Under the pieces are notes generated by a model. That model had not been told where the DNA came from. It did no database searches and saw only the letters and a list, made by a program, of their open reading frames with translations. This document shows, piece by piece, positions 10,893 through 25,390 of a stretch of DNA of 64,000 nt (its first letter is position 1; every line of letters begins with the position of its first letter). Source of the stretch: Citrus sinensis (lineage: Eukaryota; Streptophyta; Magnoliopsida; Sapindales; Rutaceae); NCBI RefSeq assembly GCF_022201045.2, contig NC_068558.1, positions 49,641,501 to 49,705,500 of the forward strand, given 5' to 3'. The translations under genes and the position numbers were made by a program.

Positions 10893-13800
10893 AAATGACA
10901 GCAAATGAACTACTAAAAGGTGATACAAAATGGGAATAGGGCTGTCTACAATATAATATACCAAGTTTTGTATTACGGCATACACATTTGGCTTCGAAAC
11001 AATCATGGGGGATTTGAACTTGTAAATTATAATTTAGTTGATACCAACGAAAGGCAACTGCTTTGTATGTCGGTGCCAAAAATACCAGAAAAGTTGCAGG
11101 CATGGGTGCTGGAATTTTTGGGGAGGATACCCACTTACCCCATATGCGAGTGCCATATGTCCAATATATTGATGGAGCGAAATGAATGAGAACCCATAAG
11201 AAAATCGAGTGCAAAAGTCAAAAAGTCATCAATATCTAATTTCCTACTTTTAGTACTTCTTTTGCTTTGTACAATCGAATCTACTGGATGCCCCATCTGG
11301 GTTTCAATAACACATTTTTTTTTTCCTCGCTAGGCATTAACACGCCTTTCAACTATTTGTTGTAAGTTAATGCAGCAATAAAGTGATGCCACGTGTTTTA
11401 AGAAATAAAAACATTAAGGACTATTTCTATATGACTCTTTAATAGCAGAAACTCTCTTGATCATAAGAACATTCAAGCAGGGATCATCAGGCTAACCTCA
11501 AACATAATAAGTTTTAAAGTTCCGTCTTACTCTCTCTAAAGAAAGCCTAATATGTCTTTTAGTATTGATGTGATGGGCCACTATATTTATACTAGCTCAC
11601 ACTATGGACCAATGAGCTTCCCTCAATTCAACAATTCCCTCTCTAAGCACTTCAATTGATCACCTGCGAATGAAAGGGACAACAGATTAGAATTAGATAG
11701 TGGCCTTAAGGAGACCATGGGCATGAACAGCAAACAGAAGTCAGGGAGCACCTGACTTCTTTGAACTTCCTAGATGTTCAATAAGGAGGCGTGTAAAGGA
11801 GCCCGAGAACCCACTATGGCAAAGGAGGGCACATATTAAGGAGCTCCACATGTCGATCAAGAAAAGTATCCAAACGGCTCAAATATTTTGTATCACAGGC
11901 ACTAGTATCATACCGTCCCCATTTGAGGAGGGATCAGGCCGGTAGGCCTCCTCCACATGTCTAAATGGACCTCAGGATGCCCTCAGAAATACTCCGTATA
12001 AATGGTTAAGTATATGGATAAGGAAAGTATCTCATTATCTTTGAACGAAAAGATTGTTCTCGCTTATAAAATCACCTCTCCTATCATTTTACCTGCCTCA
12101 CTTGACTACCAAAGGCCACATCTAGCCTGCCTTCTAATGACATTCTTTTTTTGCAGATCCCTAAACACTATTTTTTTAAGAGGTTTTCCACCCTCCGAAA
12201 TACTGTAAAGCTCAATAGTACATACAAACTTTCGCAACCAATTAAAAAATAAATCCTTTCTAATGTTTTAACTTACAAAAAAAAAAAAAAAGGCTAAAAC
12301 ACTATTCCTTCAATATTGGTAAAGTAATTGAGAAGATTTCATAAGAGACAGTATAAGGAATATGCCAGTAAGCATATACTTATCTTGCGCTGTTTCGATT
12401 GTGATTGCTGTAGCGCTGCTCATAATTGAATTTTGAATTTTGAATTTTGAGCCGCTTATTTTTCAACTGTGCAGCAAATCTTCTCTTTTGCAAAAACATA
12501 TGGAATCTGATTTCAAAAGCAAAAGAAATTCCATGGGCTGGCCACAGGAGTAGTTCGTGCATAGATTACAAAATTTTTTAAAAAAAAAAAAAAAAAAAAA
12601 AGAGCACGAAAATGGTACATCAGTAAAATGTAAATACTGATTTATATATTTCTCTTATATATATATATATATTTCTTTTTTTTTTACTGGGGCCATGTCG
12701 AAGTATATACGCCGACACCAAACAAGAAGCGAGCTAATATTAAATTATTAGAAAAAGAGATAAGTAGTTAACAGCGCAGTAGCGAAAGTGACCTCACCTC
12801 ACCAGCAATTAGATTAGATGAAGCCGATGAGTATGAGGCAAAAATTGGGGACCAATTGAACAAAATATTGACGAAGTGATGGTCATTTTCGATATCCCAA
12901 AGTAAGTATGATCAGTTGATTAATTCATTCATTTATACTCATGCCAAAAAGCGAATAAAAATTGCGGCAATTTGTATTCTTCCCAAAATTTTATATTTTC
13001 AGAGGCATCTCAATGATTTATGGCGGATAGGATAAATCCAAATCCAGCCGAGTAGGATATCTTAGCCGCGTGGAAATTGTGAAATCTGCCGGCCTTCATT
13101 TCTATATAGGCATGCTTGCTATTTATTTTATCGTCTTCAGTTCAGCTGACAAAGCTTAAATCATTTTTAAGTGCTCATGGGTTACATGTGCTTAAATCTT
13201 AATGCAAATGAATGAGAATGACCCCTAACAGCCGTGGCAGTTAAAAACAGCTGGTACAATAATTTGATGTGTATCGCTCTACAAGAATCAGGGTAGGCCG
13301 AGTTTGTGGACTTTTTTCCGCCCAGTGAATGCCCTCCCTTATTGGAAACCAAATTCGCCTTTTCTTTCGAATTTTGTTGCAATACGAGTGTATATATATA
13401 TGCAAGATACAATAAAAATAAATAAATAAATGAGCTCGTAACAATCCCACCATCGAAAAGTTAGGTTCACGAATATGGATCAACTTGACTCCGTATCCGC
13501 CTATGGCCAGTTCAGGTGTGAACAGTTGACAGACAAACAGATCAAGCCGCAAAAGCGAGCGGCAGTGCACGTGGGGTACCCTACAAAATGGACTTGTATT
13601 TTTTTTATTGCACGCGACGCACGTTTACTTCTCTCTTTAAAAACTTTGAAAGCCACTTTGTTTAGCACCGACCATTACGGCCCTTTCTCCTTACATGGAG
13701 CCCCAGGACCAAACGACTTCAGTCATTTACTGTATTTTCTTTCTGAAAAAAAGAAAGAAAAATGAATTTGAAAATCATGCTTGAGTTGAATTCAAAGGAG

Positions 13801-15897
13801 TCATGATAAAATTAATTGAATTATTTGTTATTATTATTTGGTAATCAATTGCTTCTTTGGTCCAAAACAAGGCGTTCCTCAGTTAGCAAAGAAGCTTCAA
13901 TTTGTTTAATAAGCAGAGACCCCAATGCATTTTTAGACGAGCAAATACGTATAGAAAACGTAAGGAAACTAAAATGATATTTTCTATGAGTAAGCTATTA
14001 TTATTACTGTTAATTCTTGTATACTTATTTATTAACAAATTGATATGACATCTTATGATTATATAAATAAATTATTTAGATAAAGTCGTGTTGTCGCTCA
14101 ATCGATCATGCCGTGCCGTATTAATTTGTAATTATTAGTCATTTTCTATTGGTAACTTTTGTAATGTATTTGGGTCAAATTCTTAAATCCAAAATCGTGT
14201 TTGGCCATTAGGGTACTATTCCAAAAGTGATAAATGACAAACAATTAACATTAAAAGTCCTTATTGTCACAAAAAGGTTTTTTTATTTTTTTGAAAAGAA
14301 AAAAAGTAGGATGATATTTTTATTGATCACACCAATAAAACGTCGTTCGTTGCATATAGAGTCCCTGTTAACGAAATAAAGTGATCTATTCGATGACGTG
14401 ACCCAAATTAGTTGTACCAGGTTTCTCGAACTTAATCATTTTTCTTATTGGTCAGTCATTTTTCTTCTGCTTGTTTGACATAATTATTAGTAAAAATTCA
14501 TTGTACCTTAAATACTTCTCGATCAATTAACGACGCCTTAATAAAGAAGGTGAATGGATTTTGCTAATTTAGATCAAACGCAAAAGAGAAAGTTGTCTCA
14601 CGCATCCGCGACAGTGCAAATGGGATACCCTGTCAGCATCCACTTGATTTTATCCAAGTGAAAAGTGATTAAAAGGGGAGAATGAGTTCATCGATCCACG
14701 AATAATTTTAAACTCAGTAAGGTAAGGTCAGCGTTTGAAATTTAGGTTGAAATATTATAAGGTAATTTATTTAATTAATGTTAATAACAATAATATTTAC
14801 TAATTTTTTAAACATGCTTATTTTATAAATTTATTCATTTTGAGTATAAATTTTAAAAGTTAGTCGGAGATTATTTTTTATAATCAGATTGTTAAGTGAA
14901 ACCACAAAGTCTTTTCACATAACCTTAATATTTTAACAAAAAAAAAAATTCATCTTAAAATATATTTTCATTAATCTTGATATATGAATCAAAGACAATT
15001 TAAACCTATATCTATTTTAGTCAATAAATAATAAAACAAAATTTTTATAATAAAATTTACTAAACATATAAATTTTATTTTTTAAATTCACAGTAACTAC
15101 AACAATACAATTTACCAAATTATTTTTTAACTAGTAAGTTATCTCATTTTCACTGTAAAAACAACTAATTTCATCACTCGTTGCAGTCCTAAACCGGCCT
15201 CAATTCCCATGAACTGCAATGACAAATTGATGATTGATTGAATTGGAGAAATTTCCAAAGTTTACCAAAGGATGCTTGAAAGAAAATAAATAAATAAATA
15301 ATTTATTGATTATAAAATTGTCAATCATGTCGCTGCAGAGCGCAGATTGCTGCTGCCGTCTCTTCGCACAGGATACGTGCATGCATCCATTTCTTTATTG
15401 TCGACAAGATACAACCTCGTTGGCTAATGATCATGCATGCATCCTATAAAAAGCACAAATATGATGTGATTTTGGAGATTGATTAATTAAATTGAAACCA
15501 ATCACACTATATCTCATATCACAACCCACAGTAGCAAGCGTAGTAGCATTGCGATGTTTCGATCCCAAGCGAAAGAATCTGGGGATATTAATGATGAATT
15601 TTGACACCAAGATTTCAGAAATAATTCAACTAATCTCTTTTGATCAATAAAGAGGCGGATACAATTGATTGAATACTTTTGACCCATTCACGATGGCCGA
15701 TCAGGGGCCTTAACAAAGTAACTAAACATCTATTCAGCACGCAAAATAAAATTTAAAGAGAGTAAAATTTGAGGTGAACTAACACTTTACCTGTTTTGCT
15801 TGCGAATTTTCTACTATAGAGATTCAAATGCTTTTAGTTTGTTTTACGCTTTTTTGATTATATATTCACGTGAATTCACAACAATTAAGTAACAACG
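10893..15897. other. Intergenic region, no gene seen; possible retroelement fragments
   Basis: No convincing coding region. Around 10900-11100 the minus strand shows a B-box-like word (GTTCAAATCCC, complement near 11011-11021) with an A-box-like stretch upstream, possibly another SINE family. The higher-GC segment about 11450-12010 looks retrotransposon-like in composition, but no LTR ends, primer-binding site or protease/integrase coding was found. The rest is AT-rich with homopolymers at 12277-12291 and 12578-12601. Confidence 0.4.
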
Positions 15898-16405
15898 ATG
15901 ATACTTGATCTTCTTAATTTGTCTTACCGGTCCCTACTTTTTAATTGATTATTCTCCCTCATTTTTTTTAATTGATTCACAATTTGAATCAAATATTAAC
16001 TTTTAATCACATCCCTATTTGAAATTAAACTAAAAAAAGGAAAATCAAAACCGATATCATCAATAACAACAAAATCCACCACTAGTTTATCAAATTTAAC
16101 AAAACTCAATACTAAAATTCATCATATGTTGGTGGAGGCACTCTATTGATTGATTGATAGAGAAGAAGATAAGCAGTGATAGTGATGAACTTGTTGTTGA
16201 TGGAGATAGGTGGTGGGGCGATGGTTATGTCGGATAGAACCGGGGTGGGGGGAGGGAGAATAAAAATAAAATAAAATAAAATAATTATAAGGGAGAATAA
16301 AATAAAATAATTTATTTTATATTTTAAATAAGGATAATTTTGGAAGGTAATGAGATAAATTAAAAAATAAGGACTGGTGAAACAATATGAAGGGGTCGAA
16401 TATCA
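15898..16405. mobile_element. MITE, family shared with 55103-55660 (copy 1)
   Basis: About 510 bp starting ATGATACTTGATC and ending GTCGAATATCA, which form short imperfect terminal inverted repeats. The interior aligns along its length with the element at 55103-55660: shared words include TTAACAAAACTCAATACTAAAA against TTAACAAAATCCAATACTAAAA, then CATCATATGTT, AGAGAAGA and GTGATGAACTTGTT. No coding capacity. Target duplication not clear for this copy. Confidence 0.65.
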
Positions 16406-18271
16406 CTGCTTATCTTCTTTACCCTTGAGTAGTTAACGCCTTCATATTCTATGATGCTTGTATTTTGGGCCCTTAAATTTTGAAACCGTAGAGGGGCTTA
16501 CCTTGGTCTATTTCGATCATTTTGAGCTCAAGTTTGAAAGTGCCACTTTTGGTAAAGCCCAAAGTAGTTTTAGTCTCGGTCCAACGAAGCCCACAGGGTC
16601 CTTTAAAAGGGAAGTTCATATACTGCACACAAACGCGTTAGAATAAGCCCAGTTTCTTTTTTAGTTGAAATTAAGCCCAGTTTCAATTCAATAAATATCT
16701 ACCGTTTATTAGTTGAAATTTAAATGTGCTCATCTTTTCATGATTTTCAATCACGTATGAATGTATTGCATTATACGGTTAATTCTTCTATACATTCTTA
16801 TATCAAAATGTTAGTAAAAAAAAATTAAGCTCAGCCCAACATTAAGTTCAAACTTCTTAGTTGGTTAGCCATTTGATACGAGTTACTTAAAATCATCATG
16901 CTCATAAACCATTCTGTCTTTAATTAAACTACGCATAGTAGTCTTCGATAAAAAAAACTTACAGTTTTATCTTCAGGGGATGGATCAATATGTTTTGCTC
17001 TTACAACTACAAGGGAAGCTAGAAATCAGAAACAAAGAAGTTAAGAGAATAATTGTCTCTCACACCAACTTTAGTGGAGAAGTTAGTTAATTTGTTATTT
17101 GTGTTCAGGCATGGGGTGGGGAGGAGTGGATCAACGGCGTGTGAAATTAAAAATTAAAAGAGGCCCTAATATTTTGAACGAACACGATTCGAGCACATCA
17201 AACTTGACCAAAATAATTTCAGAATCCCGTGCGCGATTACTTTAAAAAAAAAAAAAAAGTGTTCGTCATACATTAATAATATCGATAATTTATTTAAAAA
17301 TTTTAAATATTGGCCAAACACGAGGGACCAAAAATTTATTTTTGCACCATCGGTGTGCTGGAATCCAGCGTTCAGAAAATGACGAGGTTTGGTGGCGATT
17401 CAGAACCAATTAAAATCTGCCATGTCTAATTAACGGCGTCGTGAAATAACCCTCTAGGTTTCCGTTTATGCATGCAACATAAAAAAGTCCCCAGGTGGCA
17501 GGTGCGCTTACCTTACCCTTTACTGGCGTTATCCCTTTTCCTGGGGACCCCATTTTTAGGTGGTGTCAATCGTACAATACAAACCACTAACTGGCACCAA
17601 CTAAAACTGATCAGCTGCTGCCGAGACCACGCGATCCTGCGGATATTGCTCTTGAAATTTTGAAAATCTATCATTTTGATAACGGACCTGTCTATGGTAC
17701 ACATTCTGTAACAAACATCTCCCGTCATCCCACCATCCGATTTTCTATTGTTTAGTTTCTCACTCCACATCCAACCACATCCAACGGCTGATGCTGCAGT
17801 CTGTAGCTTACAGATTCTGTAAGCTAGTCAAGTCCTTTGATAACATTCATATTCCCTGATCAAGCACACGCTTGACGTGCGTGGTACAATTATTTTGGAG
17901 TCCTAGCAGTCATGGACTCAACACTTGTACGATGACCTCTCAAACTTACACGTGGCAGTCATAATTGGTGAGTTCCAAGTTGATGCCTACTTAAGCGAGT
18001 GTGATACGCCCATCAAAGCGCTTATATAGATACACAAATGATGACGTCCAAATGAGCGCACGCCGTCACTCGCACAGAGTCACAAAAGTTGACACTCCAC
18101 TTTCAGTCCTCGGAAGCCGTCAACAAAATCTTCGTCAGTAACAGATGCAAATTATCATCGCCGCCCGATAATCGCCGGAGATCCGACACCCGACCGATCA
18201 ATTGAAAGTGCGAAAGGACACGACTGCTTGCTGTCTGTCTTTTTCTGGTAGCCTAGGGTTTGGTATCATTG
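16406..18271. other. Intergenic region and ADNT1 upstream sequence
   Basis: No gene recognised. The last few hundred bases are the likely promoter of the carrier gene: a G-box-type CACGTG lies at 17949-17954 and a TATATAGA at 18023-18030, about 245 bp before the start codon. These are sequence matches only. Confidence 0.4.
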
Positions 18272-21200
18272 ATGGCTTCGGAGGATGTGAAGACGAGCGA
18301 ATCGGCGGTGTCGAAGATCGTTAATCTGGCGGAAGAGGCCAAGCTTGCAGGAGAAGGCGTCAAAGCCCCAAGCTATGCTGTTCTCAGTATTTGCAAATCT
18401 CTCGTTGCTGGAGGAGTTGCCGGCGCAGTGTGAGTCTTTCTCTCTTCTTGCTTTACTATTGTTATTATTATTATTATTTACATTTCATTTGTATTATCTC
18501 CGTGAAAATTAATGAAAAGTTGTATTATTATGTTGTAAAGTGAGTGATTCAATCAATACTGTATGTTAAAAGAAAGGGGGGAAATTTTGATTCTTGGATT
18601 CTTTTGTGCTGGGGATGGAAATGAGTTTAGAAGGATGAACAGATAAATCTTTCTAGCAAATATCAGAATCAACCTTAAAGGAATGATCTTTTCAATTGTT
18701 GCAATAGTGATGTGAAATCATTCTGTTCTATAAATTGTTTCTGATAAGCATAAAGTTCAATTGTCTATTTTGAAAATTTCAACCTCAATATCTTGTCAGT
18801 TTTCTGAAATGTATAAAATGAATTTTGATGCATTTTTTTAGTAAGCACTGAGAAGTGAACACTGTTTCTCTTAGAGGCAGGTTTATCACCATGCACTAAT
18901 CATGAATGCACAATGAAGGTTTTGAAATTGCTTTAGAACAGATAGCTTACTGCTGAAAGAATCACTTGTTTTCAATTTGCTTTTAACATTATCAATTGAC
19001 TAGCATATTTGCATATGCACCCTTTAAATTTTCTGTTGTTGTAGTTTTTTTCCATGTTGAATTTTCACTGACCTGACCACTGCTTTTTGCAGATCTCGCA
19101 CTGCTGTTGCTCCATTGGAACGATTGAAAATACTACTACAGGTTGGCTCTGTAAATTATTTGTTCTGCTGACATTATGCCCTTGAGAACTTTCGTGCTGG
19201 AGTATTCATGGTTATGCTGACGAGTGCACTCATTCACATGTGCTTTAAATTCTGTAACACGCAGGTGCAGAATCCCCACAGTATAAAATATAATGGAACG
19301 ATTCAAGGTTTGAAATATATATGGAGAACTGAAGGATTTCGCGGACTGTTTAAAGGCAATGGTACCAATTGCGCACGTATTGTTCCAAACTCAGCTGTCA
19401 AATTTTTCAGCTATGAGCAAGCTTCTAAGTATGATTCTCCAGAAACATAGTGCTGCATTGATTTAGTTTAATTCTAGATTAGTCTCATAATTGTGTTTTA
19501 AGTCGTTGAAACATCTTTAGTATTGGAGAAACTAAGAGTTTTAGTTGGTGATTTTGTTGCCTTTGTATGTTTCTTTTTGACAACTATAAGATTTAGTTGG
19601 ATACAACTACTATGAAATTCTATCATAATTATAGTTATAGTCTATCCATAATTCTTATATTGCATTAACGCATTGGAGGCAAGGAAGAAATCGTTTGGTC
19701 AATCCAAGTTTCCATCTGATGTTATTGTTCTCTAATTGATTATAACTTTTGCTAACATGAGAGAATGACAAAATAGTCATTTAAAATGTATTCTTGAATC
19801 ATAATCATGCTTCCATTTATGCAGTATGAGGGAGGGCGAATTTTATTGTACATTTCTCCTGCCACATTTATATTAGTTCTATACTTCTTTCTAAAACTTT
19901 TGAAATAAGGTTTTGTATATGACTATTTTTCTTGCTGATTTGTCATCACTATTTATCAACAGGGGAATACTGTATCTGTATCAGCATCACACTGGAAATG
20001 GTATGTCAACGTTTTGCTTTTTTCATAATTTGTGATGCTTGGAAGAATTATACGTTTCCCTTTTCAGAATAATTTGTCGCTTTTTGTCTAGTATGCCAAG
20101 AACAACGTCACTTGACTGTTCTTCTTCTTTTTTTTTTTTTTTCATTTTCTTCATGGAGGAATAGGGTGGATTGATTACTTGTTTTCAGTTACTGAGGGAT
20201 ATTGTCAATGGCAAATGTTACATACCTATTCTCATCCTTGCACGCACACCTACACCTCTCCCATGCTTGTTAATGTTGCTGATTTGATAATTTAATGAAA
20301 ATGGTGTCTACTAATTATATATTATATATATAAATTGATAGTCATACCGTATTCCATGGGTTATGTTTTCACCATACTAGTCTTTTCCTGTAATGCATAT
20401 TATTTCAAGTCCTCTGTTGTGCAATAACCTGAGAGGAATAGTGTCCTTATGCACCTGATCATTTCTTGAATCTAGTCATAGATGTTAATATTCAAGAATA
20501 CAGGGTTCATGTAAGTTTCCTTGTTTTTGTTATATTCTGCAGAAGATGCTGAACTCACTCCTCTTTTACGCCTTGGAGCTGGAGCATGTGCTGGAATAAT
20601 TGCCATGTCTGCCACTTACCCCATGGATATGGTACGGGGGAGGCTAACTGTTCAGGTATGTTGTTCTTAACTTTGATATGAATGGTTATATCACTATAGT
20701 AGGCTTTTGGGAAACCAGTTTCTTCTCTCTGTGAATGTTTTTTGCTTTTTTCGCCTTGAAGCAGACATAGAAAGAACTTGTATGTACTTTTTATTATGAA
20801 GAAGATGAAGTCTGTGACTAACAAAAATGGACATGATTTACTACCTTGTCGCATAGGAAGTTATATTATTTTTTCATTTGTCTTATCTTTGCAGACAGAA
20901 AAGTCTCCATACCGGTACAGGGGAATCTTCCATGCTCTTTCAACTGTGCTGCGGGAAGAAGGCCCACGGGCTTTGTACAGGGGCTGGTTTCCTTCAGTAA
21001 TTGGAGTTGTAAGTACTATCTTTCCTAAATTTTTGTTGTGTATCTTAGCAGTGTGATCTTCTTCTTGTTTTCCCTCCCAAAAAAAATTGGTTATCAGGAA
21101 ATAGGATTATTTATAGCCATCAGGCTATTTGTTATTCTTAGAAAATTTGCATTTGTGATTACTTTTAGAGCTGATAGGATTGCTATGGTGTGACCAACCC

Positions 21201-22191
21201 TTTGTAGATGGGCAAGTTTGAAAAAGATTTTAGTTTTATTTTCTTACACAAATTCTGCCTGATATCTCTTTGCAAAACAATTAACCAGACTTGGACATTT
21301 GAATAACTTGTGATAATGCAATGTGAACTTGGATTACATATTTTCAAAGAAACTAATGGAGGGAGAGAAAGTTGGTAAGTGATCCAAATTGCTCTGGTGC
21401 TCTAGCTGAATTTTCTCTTTACTCTTAAGATCTGGTTTTGAGAGAGACGTGCTGCAGTGGAAGAGTCAGCACGTTTGTCCTGGTTTCCCTTGATGCTGCA
21501 TTACAATAACTCTTTTTCACACTGTTCAGATTTGTCCCGGTTTCACTTGATGCTGCATAACAATTACTTTTTATCACACTGTTAACATCAAGGTTCTGTT
21601 TTGTTATGCAATTTCCTTTATTTTCCGTTTGTGAGTCTTTATCATCTGTCATTTTATGTTTGCAGGTCCCCTACGTGGGTCTCAACTTTGCTGTGTATGA
21701 ATCTTTAAAAGTTTGGTTAATCAAAACTAAGCCCCTTGGGTTAGCTGAAGATTCTGAGTTGAGTGTGACGACAAGACTAGCGTGTGGAGCTGCTGCAGGA
21801 ACAGTTGGCCAAACTGTTGCCTACCCTCTTGATGTTATACGCCGAAGAATGCAGATGGTGGGTTGGAAAGAAGCTTCCTCTGTGGTCATTGGTGATGGGA
21901 GAAACAGAGCTCCTCTTGAATATAATGGCATGATTGATGCATTCCGAAAAACTGTCCGGCACGAGGGGTTTGGAGCATTATACAAGGGCTTGGTTCCCAA
22001 TTCTGTGAAGGTTGGTCTGATTCTGTTTTCACTTGTTTAGTTTTAGTGAATTTAAAAGCTTGAATCCGTGAACATGTTTTCATGTTAGTGCTCTTTTATG
22101 TGTTCAGGTTGTTCCATCCATATCACTAGCATTTGTGACTTATGAGGTGGTGAAGGACATTTTAGGAGTTGAAATTAGAATATCAGACTGA
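18272..22191 (+). CDS. ADNT1: Mitochondrial adenine nucleotide transporter, ADNT1-like
   Basis: Known of the family: an inner-membrane carrier of the SLC25 type that in Arabidopsis exchanges AMP/ADP/ATP, with a preference for AMP, linking mitochondrial and cytosolic adenylates. Eight exons: 18272-18429, 19093-19141, 19265-19438, 19973-20000, 20543-20655, 20895-21008, 21666-22010, 22108-22191. All junctions are GT-AG and keep frame, giving 354 residues, close to the Arabidopsis length. The three carrier repeats show their signatures: APLERLKILLQ, YPMDMVRGRL and YPLDVIRRRMQ; the third-repeat VPYVGLNFAVYE is also present. The N-terminus (MASEDVKTSE) matches ADNT1 rather than APC- or CoA-type carriers, and no calcium-binding EF-hand extension exists. 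Exon 4 is only 28 bp. Subfamily assignment is from memory of the Arabidopsis protein and is strong. Confidence 0.95.
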
Positions 22192-22982
22192 AGTTTGTGG
22201 AACTTTGACATTTGTTGGACAGAGGTGTTATTTTTGTAGGGAAGGGGTTAGGGAAAAGGTAAAGTAGGCATTCTTGCCTTTTGTCTTTCTAAGGTCAAGT
22301 CTAGATACACGTTTGAGCTTGTGTTTATAATTCGCTTTCTTTTGTTTCCCATCTATGTTTCCCTGGGAACATTCTGTACCTTTCAACTTCCTATTCATGT
22401 GCCGTGTCAATAAGTTATGCAGAAGGAACAAAGCAGAAAATAAGCAAATTTTTGAGTCCTTCCTAGTAATTGATTTTACTTGATCTATCTCTCTCATGCA
22501 CTGCATGTTATTGCACTATGAATATATCATTTAAATAATTGGATGCGAATGAGTGATGCAGTTTGTTAATAATTAATATTGAAGCTCTGCACTTGATTTT
22601 GGGATTATATATTTGCACCAACCATTGGGCATATAATCCTGTGATCATTTCCAGATCAAGCAGGTTTTATTTTATCCAGAAAAGTGAAGACAAATATTTT
22701 GACTGCTTGCTACATTGTGCTTATCATTGCTGTTGGTGTACTTGGCATATTTAATATAAAGGATAGTGAAATGTATACCAAATTCCCAAAACATATCATA
22801 ATAATAAGAGAATGGTGTCAATGTACAATTTTATTTCATATAGTAATATGCTCGCTCTTCCTTTGATAGCTAGCCATAATTGATTGCTCTGATTTGTCTG
22901 CCCTCTGTTGACCCTATTATTTTTCTTCTCTACATTCTTCTGCAATGCCTGCCCCCCCCCAAAAAAAAGAAAAGGCTCTCAG
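22192..22982. other. ADNT1 3' flank
   Basis: Probable 3' UTR followed by AT-rich sequence; a short C run near 22951. Nothing else seen. Confidence 0.4.
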
Positions 22983-23398
22983 TTAAATTTTGATGATATT
23001 GGGAAAAGTTGAAATATGTTTAAGTTTTGCAATGAACCTCCAATCTTTGATGGGCTGAAATCTTTCAGATGGTCGTCTCCCCAGTTTGACTTGGTTCAGT
23101 TCCCTTTTTCTGTTTTGAATTCTTGATTCGCAGGTGTCTTGGTTGCCTTTTCTAAACTCCCCGTCAAAATTCAGGCAATCGTCACCGGGTGTAGAGAGCG
23201 ATGAAAGGAGCACAGTAAGGAGATTCATTTCAAGTAGAAAAGTTGAATCTTTTTGCACTGAATGGCCGCCTTTTTCATCTTCCAGCATCTGTTCTATTTT
23301 ACTATGTGATTCTGTAAAATCATCTGCCATTTTCTGACCTACCTGTGTTGTAGAGGAGATCTTTTTCTTCTCCAATCGGGAGATCAAGGTGCTAAAAC
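22983..23398 (-). CDS. Unrecognised exon-like open frame, possible last exon of a small gene
   Basis: The minus strand has a splice-acceptor-like TGCGTTTCAG ending at about 23399, followed by an open frame to a TAA at 22983. The predicted segment (about 138 residues) is hydrophilic and rich in Lys/Glu, with GQKMADDFTESHSKIEQMLE followed by FLLEMNLLTVLLSSLSTP, so it could be partly helical or coiled-coil. Its composition looks more coding-like than neighbouring frames. I do not recognise the family and could not find convincing upstream exons; sequence above 23500 is full of stops in this frame. It may be a gene remnant. Confidence 0.3.
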
Positions 23399-23483
23399 CT
23401 GAAACGCATTGGCAAAATTCACTCAGACGCAAATAGCGATGAAAAGTGAGCACCGTAACTCCGGAATTAATTGAATGAACCAA

Positions 23484-24215
23484 AGTGATCGGATTACAAA
23501 ACCTCGGTAGGTTGCAGGCAAACTTTCTACAGAGGCCTAAAAATCTACAGCGGCCAAGTCGACAGCGGCTCTCAATGGGCTTTTTTGGGCTGTAAGGCCA
23601 GAGGGAAGGGGAGAGTCAATGGAGCTGAAAACTTCGGTGTACATCAAATCGTGCCGTGAATTTGTTCGCCGCTACCCTTAATTTATCTGTGGCTCGCCTT
23701 AAAGCAAGCATTACTTCAAGGATTGTATTTTTAACCAATAGCTCAGGACCTTTCAGACTTTAGTGCCAAGCGGTTGACAAATTAGTGTTCATTTGGAACT
23801 TTGTGCGGCACAAATTGTAATGATATACTTAATCTATCTCAATAACAATAGGAAAGTATTACATAATAATTATATCCTAACGCATATGGGTAACAATATC
23901 ACAATGAAATAAGGATTCACACGTTCTTGGGTCACTTTCCTTTTTAATGTTGAAAATAAAGTAATGCTTTCTTATAAGCAATCTTTTGCGAAATAAAACA
24001 TTTGGGGTGTCATGAAACAACATTGTCTTGTACATTGCAATATATTTCATCAAAACACACGACGTTTATTCATTTGAGACTGGAGTTTCTGAAAATTTTT
24101 AACTCATATATGAACAACCCATCACCAAGTGAAATCAATTGTGATGTCACTTGAGAAAAAAATAAATGAGTTTAAAATTTACCAATTTTTATGTATATCT
24201 ATGCCATGCCCCCTA

Positions 24216-24248
<33 letters not shown>

Positions 24249-25390
24249 GGTTTTATGTTATGACTTATTGAAGTGCATGACTTCGCTATTTTAATTATTG
24301 TTTCATCTTTGCCAATTTTATTAATTTTTATGCGTAGGTCATGCGAGACTCAAAAATGAACTTTTGTGGCTTGTTTAAGACTATACACGTAAGGAAAGTG
24401 TAAAACATTTATTTGAAAATTTTTAAATTTTTCACTTGTAACATTTATGTTTTTCTTATTGAATCAACTCACTGGTAATCGATAGACCCATGCAGAGAGA
24501 GAGAAAAAAAAAGAAGTATTTCATATAAAATTTTTAAGTCCCCATTCATTTGTTATTTTTTCAATCTCTGAATTGAATGAGGGAATTTGTTAATACTGGT
24601 CTCCCTACATTAATACTCGAAGGTGACAATCACTGCCCAATCATGTCATCCGTGGGCTCCACGTGTCACGACTCTTTGTCGTTTGATTAAATAATTACGT
24701 TAATGGGTTAGCGTTACCATCTTCCTGTTGGCTGGTTGCGCCAACCAGCATTACTCAACGGAAGGAACGCCGCTTTTACTTGCTCAAACTGGGCGCTATT
24801 TATTTACAAAAGAATAATCAAAATTCCGTTGGTGCATAACATCTGAATCCGTAGGTTCTATTGTTTCTTAACCAGAGCACAGTTTATCCGTATAAATACA
24901 GGGACCTTGATGTTATTTCCCTGAACGTCCTTCAAATCCATGCGGACAATTATTTGATTCGCTGGAAATAATATTGGCTTCACTTTTTCTGCTTTTCGGC
25001 GGATCTTGTGGACGTTCCGAGCCTTGATGCTCTGAGCGAAGCAACAAACCGAGTAATTTGAGCATCACTAGAAGAAATAAAAACATATCTATGAGATACT
25101 GAAAAGTCCTTTCAAATACTATTTGCTACAATGCTGGTTGGTGATTGGTGTATGAAATGAAAGAATTTTTTTTCTTTCTCCCCCTCCATTTCTGGCAAGT
25201 TTGTGGCCTCTCCTTTCTTTCCATTATTTCACTTGTCATTTTGATATTCTTGCATTGGGTGCTTCATTCGATGGAAATCGTTTTGGCTTTGAATTTGAAT
25301 TTCTGTTACGGTGTTTAAAATATTGTGCTATTTCATTTTATAAAATAAAAAAAACTATTGAAGTTTCGGTTTTTATTATATTTCTTCCAG
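23484..25390. other. Intergenic region, no gene seen
   Basis: AT-rich, with an (ATT)n run at about 24216-24247. A CACGTGTCACG word at 24660 resembles an ABRE/G-box but has no adjacent intact gene. Confidence 0.4.

Noticed and set aside
10500-10898. 132-residue open frame on the plus strand
   Set aside because: It lies inside the SINE and its target repeats, antisense to the pol III boxes; no family resemblance.
10891-11214. Overlapping open frames of about 90-107 residues on both strands
   Set aside because: They overlap on opposite strands and cover a SINE-like promoter stretch; composition is not coding-like.
11450-12010. Possible solo LTR or TRIM element
   Set aside because: Retroelement-like composition, but no TG...CA ends, target duplication or primer-binding site could be identified.
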